49,606 nt of DNA from an uncultured Mycoplasmatota bacterium (lineage in GTDB: Bacteria; Bacillota_I; Bacilli_A; RF39; UBA660): the NCBI GenBank assembly GCA_947649365.1, contig CANSRH010000013.1, positions 1-49,606 on the forward strand, in the 5' to 3' direction. Positions 33,667 to 43,600 of the stretch are shown here, one piece after another (position 1 is the stretch's first letter; every line of letters starts with the position of its first letter). The position numbers were made by a program, and so were the translations under genes. The notes beneath the pieces were generated by a model, which worked only from the letters and a program-made list of their open reading frames with translations, made no database searches and was not told the origin of the DNA.

Positions 33667-34677
33667 CTATTTTCTTGTTAAATTTTTTACTAATATATCT
33701 GTAGATAGATGGTTAGTACCACAACTTATTGGACAGCCACCACCACATTTTTCTAATAAATTGCAATTCTGGCACTCATTTCTTAAATAGCTCTTATTTC
33801 TAAATTTCAATAATGTTGGAGAAGTTTCCCATATTTCTTTTATTGGAGTTTTCAAAACGTTGCCTAAAAAATTTTCTTCACTATGTTCTGCAACAGCACA
33901 TCTAGTAATATCTCCATTCATATCTATAGAGGCTGTACCATATCCCCAATCACATTTATCTAAATATTTGTGATATTCTTCTGGTAGGAGATAAAGAGGA
34001 AAAGCATCTACCATAACAGATTCTACTCCTAAAAGATTATTAATTTTATCTATTTGTTCAAAAGCAACAACTAATTTGTCTTTAAAAACTGCAAATTCTT
34101 GGTCATTTTGTGCTCTGCCATATAAGCCGATTCTTTGAATTAAAACATAATCTAATGGCAATCCTTGTTCCAATACTTTTTCTATAATTTCATATAATTG
34201 ATTATAATTATGATTCATTATATTTAATACTGCTCCAATATTCTGACTTGGAGTCTTTAAAGCTTTATATTTTTTTAGATTATTCATTATCATTTCATAA
34301 GAACCGGGAGAGTTATTAAATCGGTCATGTTCAACACAGGTTGGAGCATGAAAAGTAGCTTCTAAAGAAGTTACATAAGGTGTTATTTTTTCAATAGAAG
34401 AATTTTTATATTGATGAGTATTCGAAAGAATTGGAACTCTAAAGCCTAATTTATAAAGATATTTTGTTAAGTCTTCTATTTTAGAATACTCTGCTGGATC
34501 TCCTCCTACTAAATTTATTTCTTCTACACCAATTTTTCTTAATTCTAAAGCAATTTTTTTTAATACTTCTATTTTTCCTTCACATTTCACTTGTCTGTCT
34601 TTTGTCTAATAACACATTGGACATTTCCCAGAACATTCATTCGTAATATGTAAGGCGACTGATTTTAATGCATGCAT
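33667..34677 (-). pseudogene. Radical SAM/SPASM protein interrupted by an in-frame TAG
   Basis: From the ATG at 34677 the reading is MHALKSVALHITNECSGKCP, then MCY, then a TAG (34606-34608) and, in the same frame, TKDRQVKCEGKIEVLKKIAL and onward. The CxxxCxxC iron-sulfur motif (CSGKCPMC) is upstream of the stop; the rest has a GGDPAEY motif and a C-terminal SPASM domain (CDWGYGTASIDMNGDITRCA; CQNCNLLEKCGGGCPISC). A GTG at 34588-34590 would start only the cysteine-less part. HtpG ends in TAG, so TAG is a normal stop. A single substitution (CAG/GAG/AAG to TAG) is the simplest cause. Otherwise apparently complete (336 codons). Confidence 0.75.
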
Positions 34678-34755
34678 ATACTTATTTTCCCCCTTTGTTT
34701 AGAAAATAGTATAGCGTATCTCCTCCCCTGAAGTCAATCCATTTTTATTTAAAAT

Positions 34756-34782
34756 TAAAAAAGATGCTTTTCAGCATCAAAA
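34756..34782 (-). terminator. Terminator of PNPOx-like gene
   Basis: Minus strand GATGC / GCATC stem followed by six T. Confidence 0.7.
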
Positions 34783-35184
34783 ATTATACGAATCCAATAT
34801 GTTACCATCACTATCTAAAATAGTGGCATTGGCGTTTTTAATGTATAGCGTTTGAAAGTCTGGATTGTCCAAGGTATAACCTGCTTCTTCTGCCCAATCA
34901 AATTCATTTATAATTGCTTGTTTTACCTCCATATTGTTACTATCATCTATTAATTCACAATTTATTCTTATCCAATTTTCTTCGTCGTAAGCAACAATAC
35001 AAACATGATTATTCTGTGCTATTTGTTTTGATACATTTTTTTGTTTGTTGGTAAGGACATAAATCTTATCATTAAATAAAACTGGATCTCCAAACGGTCT
35101 GAGACTTGGTAGTCCTTCTTCTGTTACGGTAGCTACATAATTAACTTGTGTTTTAATTTTTAAAAATTCAAATGTTTCTTTCAT
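34777..35184 (-). CDS. Pyridoxamine-5'-phosphate-oxidase-fold flavin-binding protein
   Basis: 135 residues, a single split-barrel domain: YVATVTEEGLPSLRPFGDPVLFNDKIYVLTN, QIAQNNHVCIVAYDEENWIRINCEL. The ATV-x-x-x-G-x-P-x-x-R-P pattern is typical of this FMN-binding class, often annotated as NimA-like or general FMN reductase-like proteins. It would be cytoplasmic. Upstream spacing and an own terminator point to a single-gene unit. RBS AAAGGAGAAAAAATG-type (GGAGAAAAA) supports the start. Confidence 0.88.
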   Translation of the reverse strand: MKETFEFLKIKTQVNYVATVTEEGLPSLRPFGDPVLFNDKIYVLTNKQKNVSKQIAQNNHVCIVAYDEENWIRINCELIDDSNNMEVKQAIINEFDWAEEAGYTLDNPDFQTLYIKNANATILDSDGNILDSYNF

Positions 35185-35368
35185 TTTTTCTCCTTTTCTT
35201 TATTTTACTATATTTTTATTTTAAAAAGTACTTTTTTTAAAACAATCTACTATTTTTTAATTTAAATTCTCCTAAACATTTGATAAAAATGTTTTAGTTT
35301 CTTCTAGTCACTCACCGCCTCAAAAAGTCTTCCTTTTTATACAATATAATAAGGAGGTTTTAAAAATA

Positions 35369-36268
35369 ATGATATATATTGTTATCGGAGTTGTTTTTGT
35401 AGTATTGCTTATTTTCTTTATTCTATATAGTGTAAGAAAAAAATGGGCAATTCGAAAAGTACACAATGAAAGTGAATTAGAAAAGCTACATACAATTAAT
35501 AAAGCATTACGACCTTTTGGCTTTGCTTTTGATTTGAAACAAGATATCGTTGTTTCTATCAACGATTCTTGGCAACGCGAGATGGGTTTTAGTGATTTCT
35601 ACGATTATCATGCACCATTATTTAATATAGTAACGGATGCAGAACCTATTTATTTTACTTATCGAAAGAAAGAGTATCGTCTTGAATTTTGGAAAGGTCA
35701 ATATGGAATTACAACAGGAGCAGAAATTGGACTTTATGTAAGAGATGAACATACGAATGCTCCAGAGGGATATTATCGTTCTGCTCGCGATGAAGAACGT
35801 TTGCAAATGGGATTTTTCTTGTTTCATAAATGTTTTTTGTTTTCTCGCTGCGGCTATAGTTGGTGGCTTACTGGTTTTGATGTAGGTAAATTTTCTAAAC
35901 CAAAAGATTTAACTATGAAAGTATGTGTTGCTTTTCCAAATCAAGAAATGCAGATTGCTTTTGTAGAAGGTTTGCTTAAAGCTGGTTATGAACAAAATAA
36001 AATTCGGATTTGTGATTGCAACGTGTGCTTTGATTATTGTTGCTCTCATAATTATAAAATGAACCATAGAGGTCGTATTTGTAAATGTATCGCTCAAATT
36101 TGCAATCGTATCAATGTTTCTTTGTTTAATTTTTTTACTCGTTATTTTACTACTACTTTGGATAAACTTACCTACATACGATTTATGTTTCCATGTTTAT
36201 ACCGCTTCATTATTCGTTGTACATTTCCAAGAAGAAGACCTAAAAAATGTAAGAGAAGAAGACATTAA
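35369..36268 (+). CDS. DUF4474-domain membrane protein
   Basis: 299 residues with one N-terminal membrane helix (about 3-22) and a DUF4474 domain: LRPFGFAFDLKQDIVVSINDSWQREMGF, EPIYFTYRKKEYRLEFWKGQYGITTGAEIGLYV. The region from about 210 is unusual: many Cys and Arg (CDCNVCFDYCCSH, CKCIAQICNR, CTFPRRRPKKCKRRRH), possibly metal-binding or nucleic-acid-binding, but function is unknown. AAGGAGG is 11 bases upstream of the ATG. Probably secreted-side anchored; cysteine-richness is atypical for such proteins. It precedes the ABC transporter by 110 bases. Confidence 0.85.
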   Translation: MIYIVIGVVFVVLLIFFILYSVRKKWAIRKVHNESELEKLHTINKALRPFGFAFDLKQDIVVSINDSWQREMGFSDFYDYHAPLFNIVTDAEPIYFTYRKKEYRLEFWKGQYGITTGAEIGLYVRDEHTNAPEGYYRSARDEERLQMGFFLFHKCFLFSRCGYSWWLTGFDVGKFSKPKDLTMKVCVAFPNQEMQIAFVEGLLKAGYEQNKIRICDCNVCFDYCCSHNYKMNHRGRICKCIAQICNRINVSLFNFFTRYFTTTLDKLTYIRFMFPCLYRFIIRCTFPRRRPKKCKRRRH

Positions 36269-36378
36269 ATTCTTCTTTTTTGTTGATAATATTGTATTAC
36301 TTTTTTTCTACTTTTAAAAGAACTAGCATTTCTACTCTTTTTCATTTATACTTAATTTTATTAAAGGAGTTGTCGTTT

Positions 36379-38130
36379 ATGAAAGAAAAAAAATCTATCC
36401 ATAGTACACTTAGGTATATTAAGAAAACCTATCAATATGCAAAAGAGGCCAGAAAATATTTAATTTATTTTTTACTAGCTTGTATTTTGTATAGTGTTAT
36501 AAGTATTGTTGCCCCTTTACTTTCTGCTAAACGAATTGTTGCTTTAACAAGTGAGGTTTGGAACCAATTAATTCTTATTACTTTTTTAGTTTTTGTAGTG
36601 GAAATAGGAGCAAATATTGTACGTTATTTTAGTAATGCTTGTACAACAAAATTTTTTTATGCCGTTAAGAAAAATATTCAACTTGAGGTTGCTCGTGAAA
36701 CGTTAAAAATAGATATGCAAACACTAAATAGTAATTCGAGTGGATTATTTATTGAACGTATTAATAATGATACAGGAACGATGGCAGATATTTTTGTTAT
36801 TGTTGTTGATTATTTGTCGGAAATTATTTCAAATGTTGGGATTTTAATGGGGATTTTCTTTTTAAATAAGGTTATCTTTTTGGTGTATTTTTTATTTTTG
36901 TGTATTTTGTTTTTTGGCCATAAATATGCAGCGAGTCGTATTCAAGAAAAACGGAAAATTGCGAAGAAAAAACAAGAAGCAACCAGTGGGTTTGTGAGTG
37001 AAATGGTTCGTGGTGCGAAGGATTTAAAAGTATTGAATGCTGAGGAACCTTTTTTAGAGAAAGCAAGCGTTATAGCTGACGATGTCGGACTTGCTACAAG
37101 GACTTTAAATCGAACAAGAGCTAAGTTTCGTTTTATAAATAGCTCTATTCGTGATTTATTGGATTTTATTATTCTTATGGTTGGTATTTATTTTATTCTT
37201 CATGGCGAGCTAGAAGTTGCGACTATGTTGATTATTTTATCGTACCGTGGAAATATTATGAATATTTCAGGTTTTTTAGAAAATTTTATGGAGAATTTAA
37301 AAAACTTTACTTTGAGTGCCGAGAAAGTTTTTGCTGTAATTGATGGAGAGAATTTTCCAAAGGAAAGTTTTGGAAATCAAGTTCTTAAAAAAGCGGAGGG
37401 AAGTATTGTATTTCAACATGTTTCTTTTTCTTATTTAGAGGATCAAGAAGTGCTAAAAGATATTACCTTTGAAATTAAACCCAATGAGACAATTTCTTTT
37501 GTTGGTAAGAGTGGGAGTGGAAAGTCAACGATTTTTAGTTTGATTGCTGCCCTTTATTCTCCGACGGAAGGACAAATTTTGTTGGATGGTATTCCTATTG
37601 CCAATTTGGATAAAAATTCTATTCGTGGGAATTTATCCATTATTAGTCAAAATCCTTATATTTTTAATATGAGCATTCGTGACAACTTACAAATTATTAA
37701 GAAGGATTTAACGGAGGAAGAAATGATTTCTGCTTGCAAAATGGCTTGTTTGCATGATTTTATTTTAACGCTTAAAGATGGCTATGATACGATTGTCGGT
37801 GAAAGTGGAGTGACTTTATCAGGTGGACAAAGACAGCGTCTTGCCATTGCAAGAGCTTTGGTTCAACAAACAGAGATTATTTTGTTTGATGAAGCTACTA
37901 GTGCTCTTGATAATGAAACCCAAGCAGAAATACAAAAGTCCATTCAAAATATGCAAGGTGAATATACAATTTTAATTATTGCTCATCGTTTGTCTACTGT
38001 TATTAATAGTGACCGCATTTATATGATAGAAGATGGAAAACTTGTTTGTTCTGGAACACATAAAGAACTTTTAAATACAAATCCAGCCTATCAACATTTG
38101 TATCAATTAGAGTTAGAAAAACAGGAATAA
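36379..38130 (+). CDS. ABC transporter, fused permease and ATPase (exporter type)
   Basis: 583 residues. Six membrane helices in the first 330 residues (ABC-exporter type I fold) and a nucleotide-binding domain: Walker A SFVGKSGSGKSTIF, Q-loop, signature TLSGGQRQRLAIARAL, Walker B EIILFDEATSALD, and the switch HRLSTVI. One half-transporter, so it would function as a homodimer. No C39 peptidase domain is present, so it is not the processing exporter for the double-glycine peptide. The open frame extends 33 codons further; the ATG at 36379 follows AAAGGAG. Substrate unknown. Confidence 0.93.
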   Translation: MKEKKSIHSTLRYIKKTYQYAKEARKYLIYFLLACILYSVISIVAPLLSAKRIVALTSEVWNQLILITFLVFVVEIGANIVRYFSNACTTKFFYAVKKNIQLEVARETLKIDMQTLNSNSSGLFIERINNDTGTMADIFVIVVDYLSEIISNVGILMGIFFLNKVIFLVYFLFLCILFFGHKYAASRIQEKRKIAKKKQEATSGFVSEMVRGAKDLKVLNAEEPFLEKASVIADDVGLATRTLNRTRAKFRFINSSIRDLLDFIILMVGIYFILHGELEVATMLIILSYRGNIMNISGFLENFMENLKNFTLSAEKVFAVIDGENFPKESFGNQVLKKAEGSIVFQHVSFSYLEDQEVLKDITFEIKPNETISFVGKSGSGKSTIFSLIAALYSPTEGQILLDGIPIANLDKNSIRGNLSIISQNPYIFNMSIRDNLQIIKKDLTEEEMISACKMACLHDFILTLKDGYDTIVGESGVTLSGGQRQRLAIARALVQQTEIILFDEATSALDNETQAEIQKSIQNMQGEYTILIIAHRLSTVINSDRIYMIEDGKLVCSGTHKELLNTNPAYQHLYQLELEKQE

Positions 38131-38170
38131 AAAACTAGGTAAATTTGTTTAAAAATTACCTAGTTATTTT
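38131..38170. terminator. Bidirectional terminator between converging ABC and ATPase genes
   Basis: AACTAGGTAA / TTACCTAGTT ten-base-pair stem with T-rich flanks on both strands. Confidence 0.8.
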
Positions 38171-40510
38171 CTTTTTTATTTTATTTTTTATGTTGCTTAT
38201 CAATTCAAAAAGTTTGGTTAGATAACGTAGTATTACTTCTGAAATTAGGGCAAAGTTAATACATAGAAGAATTCCTTGAATAGACATGTTTTCTGTTAGA
38301 GCAAATAAGTCTTTTAAGAAAAGGATGGATATAGTTAATCCCATTGTACAAAGACCCCAAATGGCCCATTTGTATTTGTCCATCGGCTTACTGATGTTTA
38401 ATAGTACCATTAATCCAATGATGGCTAGTAATATGGTTGAGGAAGAGGATATATCGTTATTACTAGCACCAAAAATCGTTCCAAATGTTACCATAGCTGC
38501 TACAATTATTGTTCCTACAAGACCTCCTGGAACTGCTTTGTATAAAATGTTTTTTAGAAAGTTTCCTTTGATGATTTCTTTATTAGGAACTTGAGATAAA
38601 AGAAAGGCGGGAATCCCAATAGTAAACATACTAATTAGTGAGACTTGAGAAGGTTCTAATGGATATTTTACTTGAAAAAAGATGGCTAAAATAGAGATTA
38701 AGAAGGAAAATATATTTTTTACTAGAAATAAACTTCCGGAACGCTCTAAGTTATTTACGACTTGTCTTCCTTCTAAGACGATTTCAGGCATTTTGGAGAA
38801 ATCAGATTCTAGTAAAACTAGCTCAGATATTTGCATTGCAGCATCACTTCCTGTTGCCATTGCAATAGAACAATCCGCATCTTTTAATGCTAGGCAATCG
38901 TTTACCCCATCCCCTGTCATGGCAACTGTTTTTCCATTTCTTTTTAATAGTTGTATGAATTTTCTTTTTTGTTCTGGTGTGACACGTCCAAAAATCGTAT
39001 GATTTAAAATGGCTTCTTCTAAGTCTTTTTCTGTTTTTAATGTAGATGCATCTATAGGGTTTTCTACTCCTGCTATTCCAGCCTCTTTCGCAACAGCTGC
39101 TACGGTTAGGGGATTGTCTCCAGAAATAACTTTAATTTCCACATTCTGCTCTTTGAAGTAGGCAAATGTTTCTTTGGCATTTTTACGTATGGGATTGGAT
39201 AAAATGATAAAAGCATAAGGAGTTACTTTTTCTTTTAGCTGTTTTCCATCTACTTTTCCTTCATATTTTCCAAATACCAATACACGTAATCCTAATTTTG
39301 CATAGTTTGCAATTTCTTTTTCGTATTCCAAATAGGCATCTTTTAAAACAAATTCTGGTGCTCCTAATACGTAGGAAGCGTCTAAAAAATTAACACCACT
39401 GTATTTAAATTCTGATGAAAAACCAAAGACACTTTCTGCTACTTTCGTATTTTTTTCCGTAAAGTATTCTTTTAAAGCTTCCATCGTGCTGTTGTCTTTT
39501 TCTTGATTAGAGATAAATTCACTGATGGTTTGTTTTATCGTTTCATAGCTTTCTTTACAATGCTTTGCTATATCAATTTTATTTACTTTCATACTTCCAT
39601 CTGTGATGGTTCCTGTTTTATCGACACATAATACGTTGACACGCGCAAGTGTTTCAATGGATTTCATGTCGTGGAGTAAAACTTTTTTGTTGGCTAGTCG
39701 CATAGAACTAAGTGCTAAAGTAACACTAGCAAGTAAAAAAAGTCCTTCTGGTATCATGCCTATAATACTAGCGACCATGGCTTGAACACTTGTCTTTAAA
39801 GTTTCTCCACTGAATAGAAATTGTTGGATAAATAGAGTTAACCCTATAGGAATAATTACTATTCCTGCTAATTTCACAATTTTGTTTAAGGAACGTATAA
39901 TTTCTGATTGTTCTTTTTTGGTGATTGTTTTTGCTTGTAATGTTAGTTTAGAGATATAAGAGTTTTTTCCTACTCGTATTAAGCGAGCATAACATGATCC
40001 TGATACGATAAAACTACCAGAGAATAATTCGTCTTGTGAGGATTTCAAAATTTCGTCTTCTTCTCCTGTCAGTAAAGCTTCGTTGACACAAACACGGCCT
40101 TTTATAATTTCTGCATCTGCACAAATTTGGTCTCCACTTTTAAAAAGAACTACATCATCGATAACTAGGTTTTCTATAGGAATTTCTTTTTCTATGCCCT
40201 CTCTTACAACCATTGCAGTTGGAACATTTAACATGGTTAATTCATCGATGACTTTTTTTGATCGTATTTCTTGAATGATTCCAATACACGTGTTTGCTAG
40301 GATGATTGGTAAAAATGTTAAGTCTCTAAAGGAACCAACCATAATTAGTAAAATAGCTATGATTAAAAATACCAAATTGAAGTAGGTAAATGTGTTTTCT
40401 TTTATGATTTCTTTTACCGTTTTGGAAGGTGCTTCTATGGGAGCATTTGTTTTTCCTTCTTTTGTTAATTTTTCGACTTCTTTTTCTGTTAAACCTTTTA
40501 TTTCTTCCAT
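38156..40510 (-). CDS. P-type cation-transporting ATPase (CtpE-like)
   Basis: 784 residues. P-type ATPase signatures: NEALLTGEED in the actuator domain, phosphorylation site VLCVDKTGTITDG, MTGDGVNDCLALKDADCSIAM in the hinge, and IGMIPEGLFLLASVTLAL in helix 4, as in the CtpE/cation-transporting ATPase E group, linked to calcium uptake in mycobacteria. No N-terminal metal-binding domain, so not a copper/heavy-metal pump. Ion identity is inferred from family only. RBS near GAAAAATGG is weak. It converges on the ABC gene. Confidence 0.92.
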   Translation of the reverse strand: MEEIKGLTEKEVEKLTKEGKTNAPIEAPSKTVKEIIKENTFTYFNLVFLIIAILLIMVGSFRDLTFLPIILANTCIGIIQEIRSKKVIDELTMLNVPTAMVVREGIEKEIPIENLVIDDVVLFKSGDQICADAEIIKGRVCVNEALLTGEEDEILKSSQDELFSGSFIVSGSCYARLIRVGKNSYISKLTLQAKTITKKEQSEIIRSLNKIVKLAGIVIIPIGLTLFIQQFLFSGETLKTSVQAMVASIIGMIPEGLFLLASVTLALSSMRLANKKVLLHDMKSIETLARVNVLCVDKTGTITDGSMKVNKIDIAKHCKESYETIKQTISEFISNQEKDNSTMEALKEYFTEKNTKVAESVFGFSSEFKYSGVNFLDASYVLGAPEFVLKDAYLEYEKEIANYAKLGLRVLVFGKYEGKVDGKQLKEKVTPYAFIILSNPIRKNAKETFAYFKEQNVEIKVISGDNPLTVAAVAKEAGIAGVENPIDASTLKTEKDLEEAILNHTIFGRVTPEQKRKFIQLLKRNGKTVAMTGDGVNDCLALKDADCSIAMATGSDAAMQISELVLLESDFSKMPEIVLEGRQVVNNLERSGSLFLVKNIFSFLISILAIFFQVKYPLEPSQVSLISMFTIGIPAFLLSQVPNKEIIKGNFLKNILYKAVPGGLVGTIIVAAMVTFGTIFGASNNDISSSSTILLAIIGLMVLLNISKPMDKYKWAIWGLCTMGLTISILFLKDLFALTENMSIQGILLCINFALISEVILRYLTKLFELISNIKNKIKKKITR

Positions 40511-40590
40511 TTTTCTATTACTACTCTTTCTTCTTTTTTATTATTATATCACTGATTTTTACTAGGAGAGGCTTCTTTTTTATTGTAACC

Positions 40591-40632
40591 AAAAAAATAG
40601 ACAAAATTCTTTTCTGAATATTGTCTATTTTT
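40591..40632 (-). terminator. Terminator of the giant surface protein gene
   Basis: Minus strand AATAGACAA / TTGTCTATT nine-base-pair stem followed by seven T. Confidence 0.75.
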
Positions 40633-40636
40633 GGTT

Positions 40637-43600
40637 TTATTTTAAATCCGGATATCCGTTATTTATTACATCATCTAGATTCCAAATGGTATCGTCGAAG
40701 TGTAGGTTTTCTTTGTAGAATTCTTTGGTGTGGATTTGTTCTTCTGTTGCTTCTTTGATTTTACTTGCTGTTTCTTCTACTATACTACTAAATCCATGAC
40801 TTCCTACATATTCGTAAACGTTTTCAATAGAAGCTAGAATGCTTGCTACAGCGGCTCCTGTTACTTTGTATGGAATTTTTTCTTCCCCATCAGCGGTTGT
40901 AAATCCTTCCATATTTCCTAATGCAATGGAGTTTCTAATGATTGGATTGTCATAAATGTTTCCTACAATTCCTCCATTGTATTCACTTTTATCTACTGGT
41001 GTATAGGTATTTCCAGTTTTTATGATGTTTACTTTGGATACAACGTTTTCAAGCGTTCCACCTTTTTGGAAGGCTCCAACGATTCCACCATTTTCTGTGG
41101 TTGTGATTTCCATTGTTCCTTCTACAAAGACGTTTCGAATGACTCCACCATATTTTCTACCAATAAATGTAGATACATAAACACCACTACCTTTCACATT
41201 TGCATTTTTAACGGAAATGTTTTCGAATGTTGAGTTAGCATTGTCAAAGGATGTTACTACTGCTACACGATGTCTTCCTTCTAAGGTTATGTTTTCGAAT
41301 TTTAAGTTTCTTAGAGTAGCACCATTGGTTAGTTTTGCAAATGCGGTGACATCATCCGTAGTAGCCGTACCAATATTGGTAAAGTTTTTAATATTTACAT
41401 TTTCTATTGTTCCCGTTACGGAAGTAAACAATGACATGTTGGTTAAGTTAGATAAAGTATGTCCATTTCCATCTAGTTTTCCAGTAAATGTGGTAGTGAT
41501 TACAGAACCTACTCCTGTGTAGTCTGTAAAGTCTAGGTCTGTTTCTAATACATAGATTCCACCTGGATTGTCATTTAATTTTAAGAAATCTTCAATACTT
41601 GTTATTTTATTTTTTAATGTTTCTACTTCAATTCCACTAGTAATAGTGGTTCCAACAGAACCTCCAATTAAACTTATATCGTTTCTTCCACCAAAGTTTA
41701 GTTGTAATTCTTTTGCTTTTACATTTTCTATTACACTATATTCGATTCTTGTAGACAATGCTCCAACGTTTGCTATATTCATTGGAATATCCGTTCTTTC
41801 AAGTATTAAGTCTTTTACATAACCATAGCGAATTTTTTGGAAGATTGGTATTTTGTTTCCAATAATTTTATGTCCATTTCCATCTAGTTTTCCCATGAAT
41901 GTTTGCGTTATATTTTGAGTCATTCCACTGAAGTCTATGTCATTGTCTAATATGTAATATCCATAAGGTTCTGCATTGATTTTATTTACTAATTCTTCAG
42001 CCGTTTTGATGTGTGTCATTTCTAAGTTGGTTCCTAGTGGGTCATCTATAAAGTCGTTAGTGACTCTTTTTAAGTAATGATAGTAAATCTTACGAAGGTT
42101 GGTTCCACCTGTAACGTTTCTATTTCCAGTTTTTGCATCACTTCTTAAAGCCTCGACAAATTGTTCAATCATTAAATCAATGTTTACATATTTGTTGTCT
42201 TTTTTGCTTTCTATTTCTGCATAGCGGCTCATTCTGTATTCTTTCCAGTTCATGGCAGTTCCTGTTTTTGCAAGTGTTATTTTTTGAATGGCATCTAAGT
42301 CGGAACTACTCATTTTACTACCAAAGGTTACATAACCATCGACTCCTGCATAGCCTAGCATTTCAAACATGTTTTTCTTATTTGAGAATGCATCAGCGTA
42401 TCCATTGTCGTAATGCCCCATATACCAACGCGTTACCCAAATGGATTCGTAACCATAGTCATTGGCACCAATACTGTTGATTGGTACAAGGCCTCGTACA
42501 CTAACTCCCCAAGCATTGTTTGGTCTTAACATAATTCGATTGTCCCAAAGGGATTCTAACGTTGTTAAGTTCATGGCTTCGGCTTGCGCTTTTGTAATGG
42601 TTCCCCATGTACTCCATCCAGCTGATGTATTCATTCTGGTTGCGATTTTTGCTTGTTCTTCTGGAGTTAATTGAATGAATGCTTTCGCGGATACGTAATC
42701 TAGAAGTTCTAAGGCATCAAATTGTCCTTTAAAGTAACTTTCCAATTTTTCTCTCGTATTGATTCGCTCTGGTGTTAAGTTTTGGGTTGCCATACTTTCT
42801 TTTCCTAAGGTAAAGGCAAAATTGAAGTAATAAGGTCCGACATCGTAACCACTAATATTATTGTTACTCCAATTTTCATTTTGTTGAACATTTCCTTCTG
42901 TATATGTTTCTAGTTGTAATCTTGCCCCTTTTCTAAACAACATAATTTTATCATAAAGGGCATGTTCAAATTCATGGGTCCAAGTATCGTAGTTTGTTAG
43001 TCCTGGTCTTGCAATAAACCATAAGAATCCTGCAGTATTACCAACACCTGCTGCGGAACCATATTGCCATGCTCCTACCGCTTCATTGAAGTTTTTAGAA
43101 AATGGTTCCGTTGTCGTTCCACTTCTATTCCATGTTGTAACAGGAGAGGTTCCCATTGGAATATTTGTTCCTGGGAAATAACTAGTTTTGTATCCTGTAA
43201 TCGTTTTTACAGTATCATAAACCATAATCGTAAAACTGTTCCAACTTTCTACATGGAAAGACCCAGCCATGGTATCAAATTGTCTTTTAATAAGAGCAAC
43301 ATGATTTTTTACATGATTTCTTACTGTATTTTGGCCAGATGCCGTTGTTGGATCATCAATGTAGACTCTTTGTGCCCCTACTTGGAATTGGGCAGGTCCC
43401 GAAATTATATATCCTGCATGTTTTGGTAATGTTGATAACGGAAGGATAAAGTTTTGGAAGCCTTTTAATCTATCCCATGCACGGTATTTTACTTCTGGAT
43501 GATTCTCAACTGGTATTTCTGCTAATATTCCGATGGAATTAAAGTGTTCTGTAAACCAATCATTTATATCTTCATATCCACCAATATTTCTTATTACCCC

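Noticed and set aside
34606-34608. Programmed amber recoding (for example pyrrolysine)
   Set aside because: HtpG and other genes end in TAG and no downstream signal is seen; a nonsense mutation is simpler, so recoding is kept only as a test in the finding.
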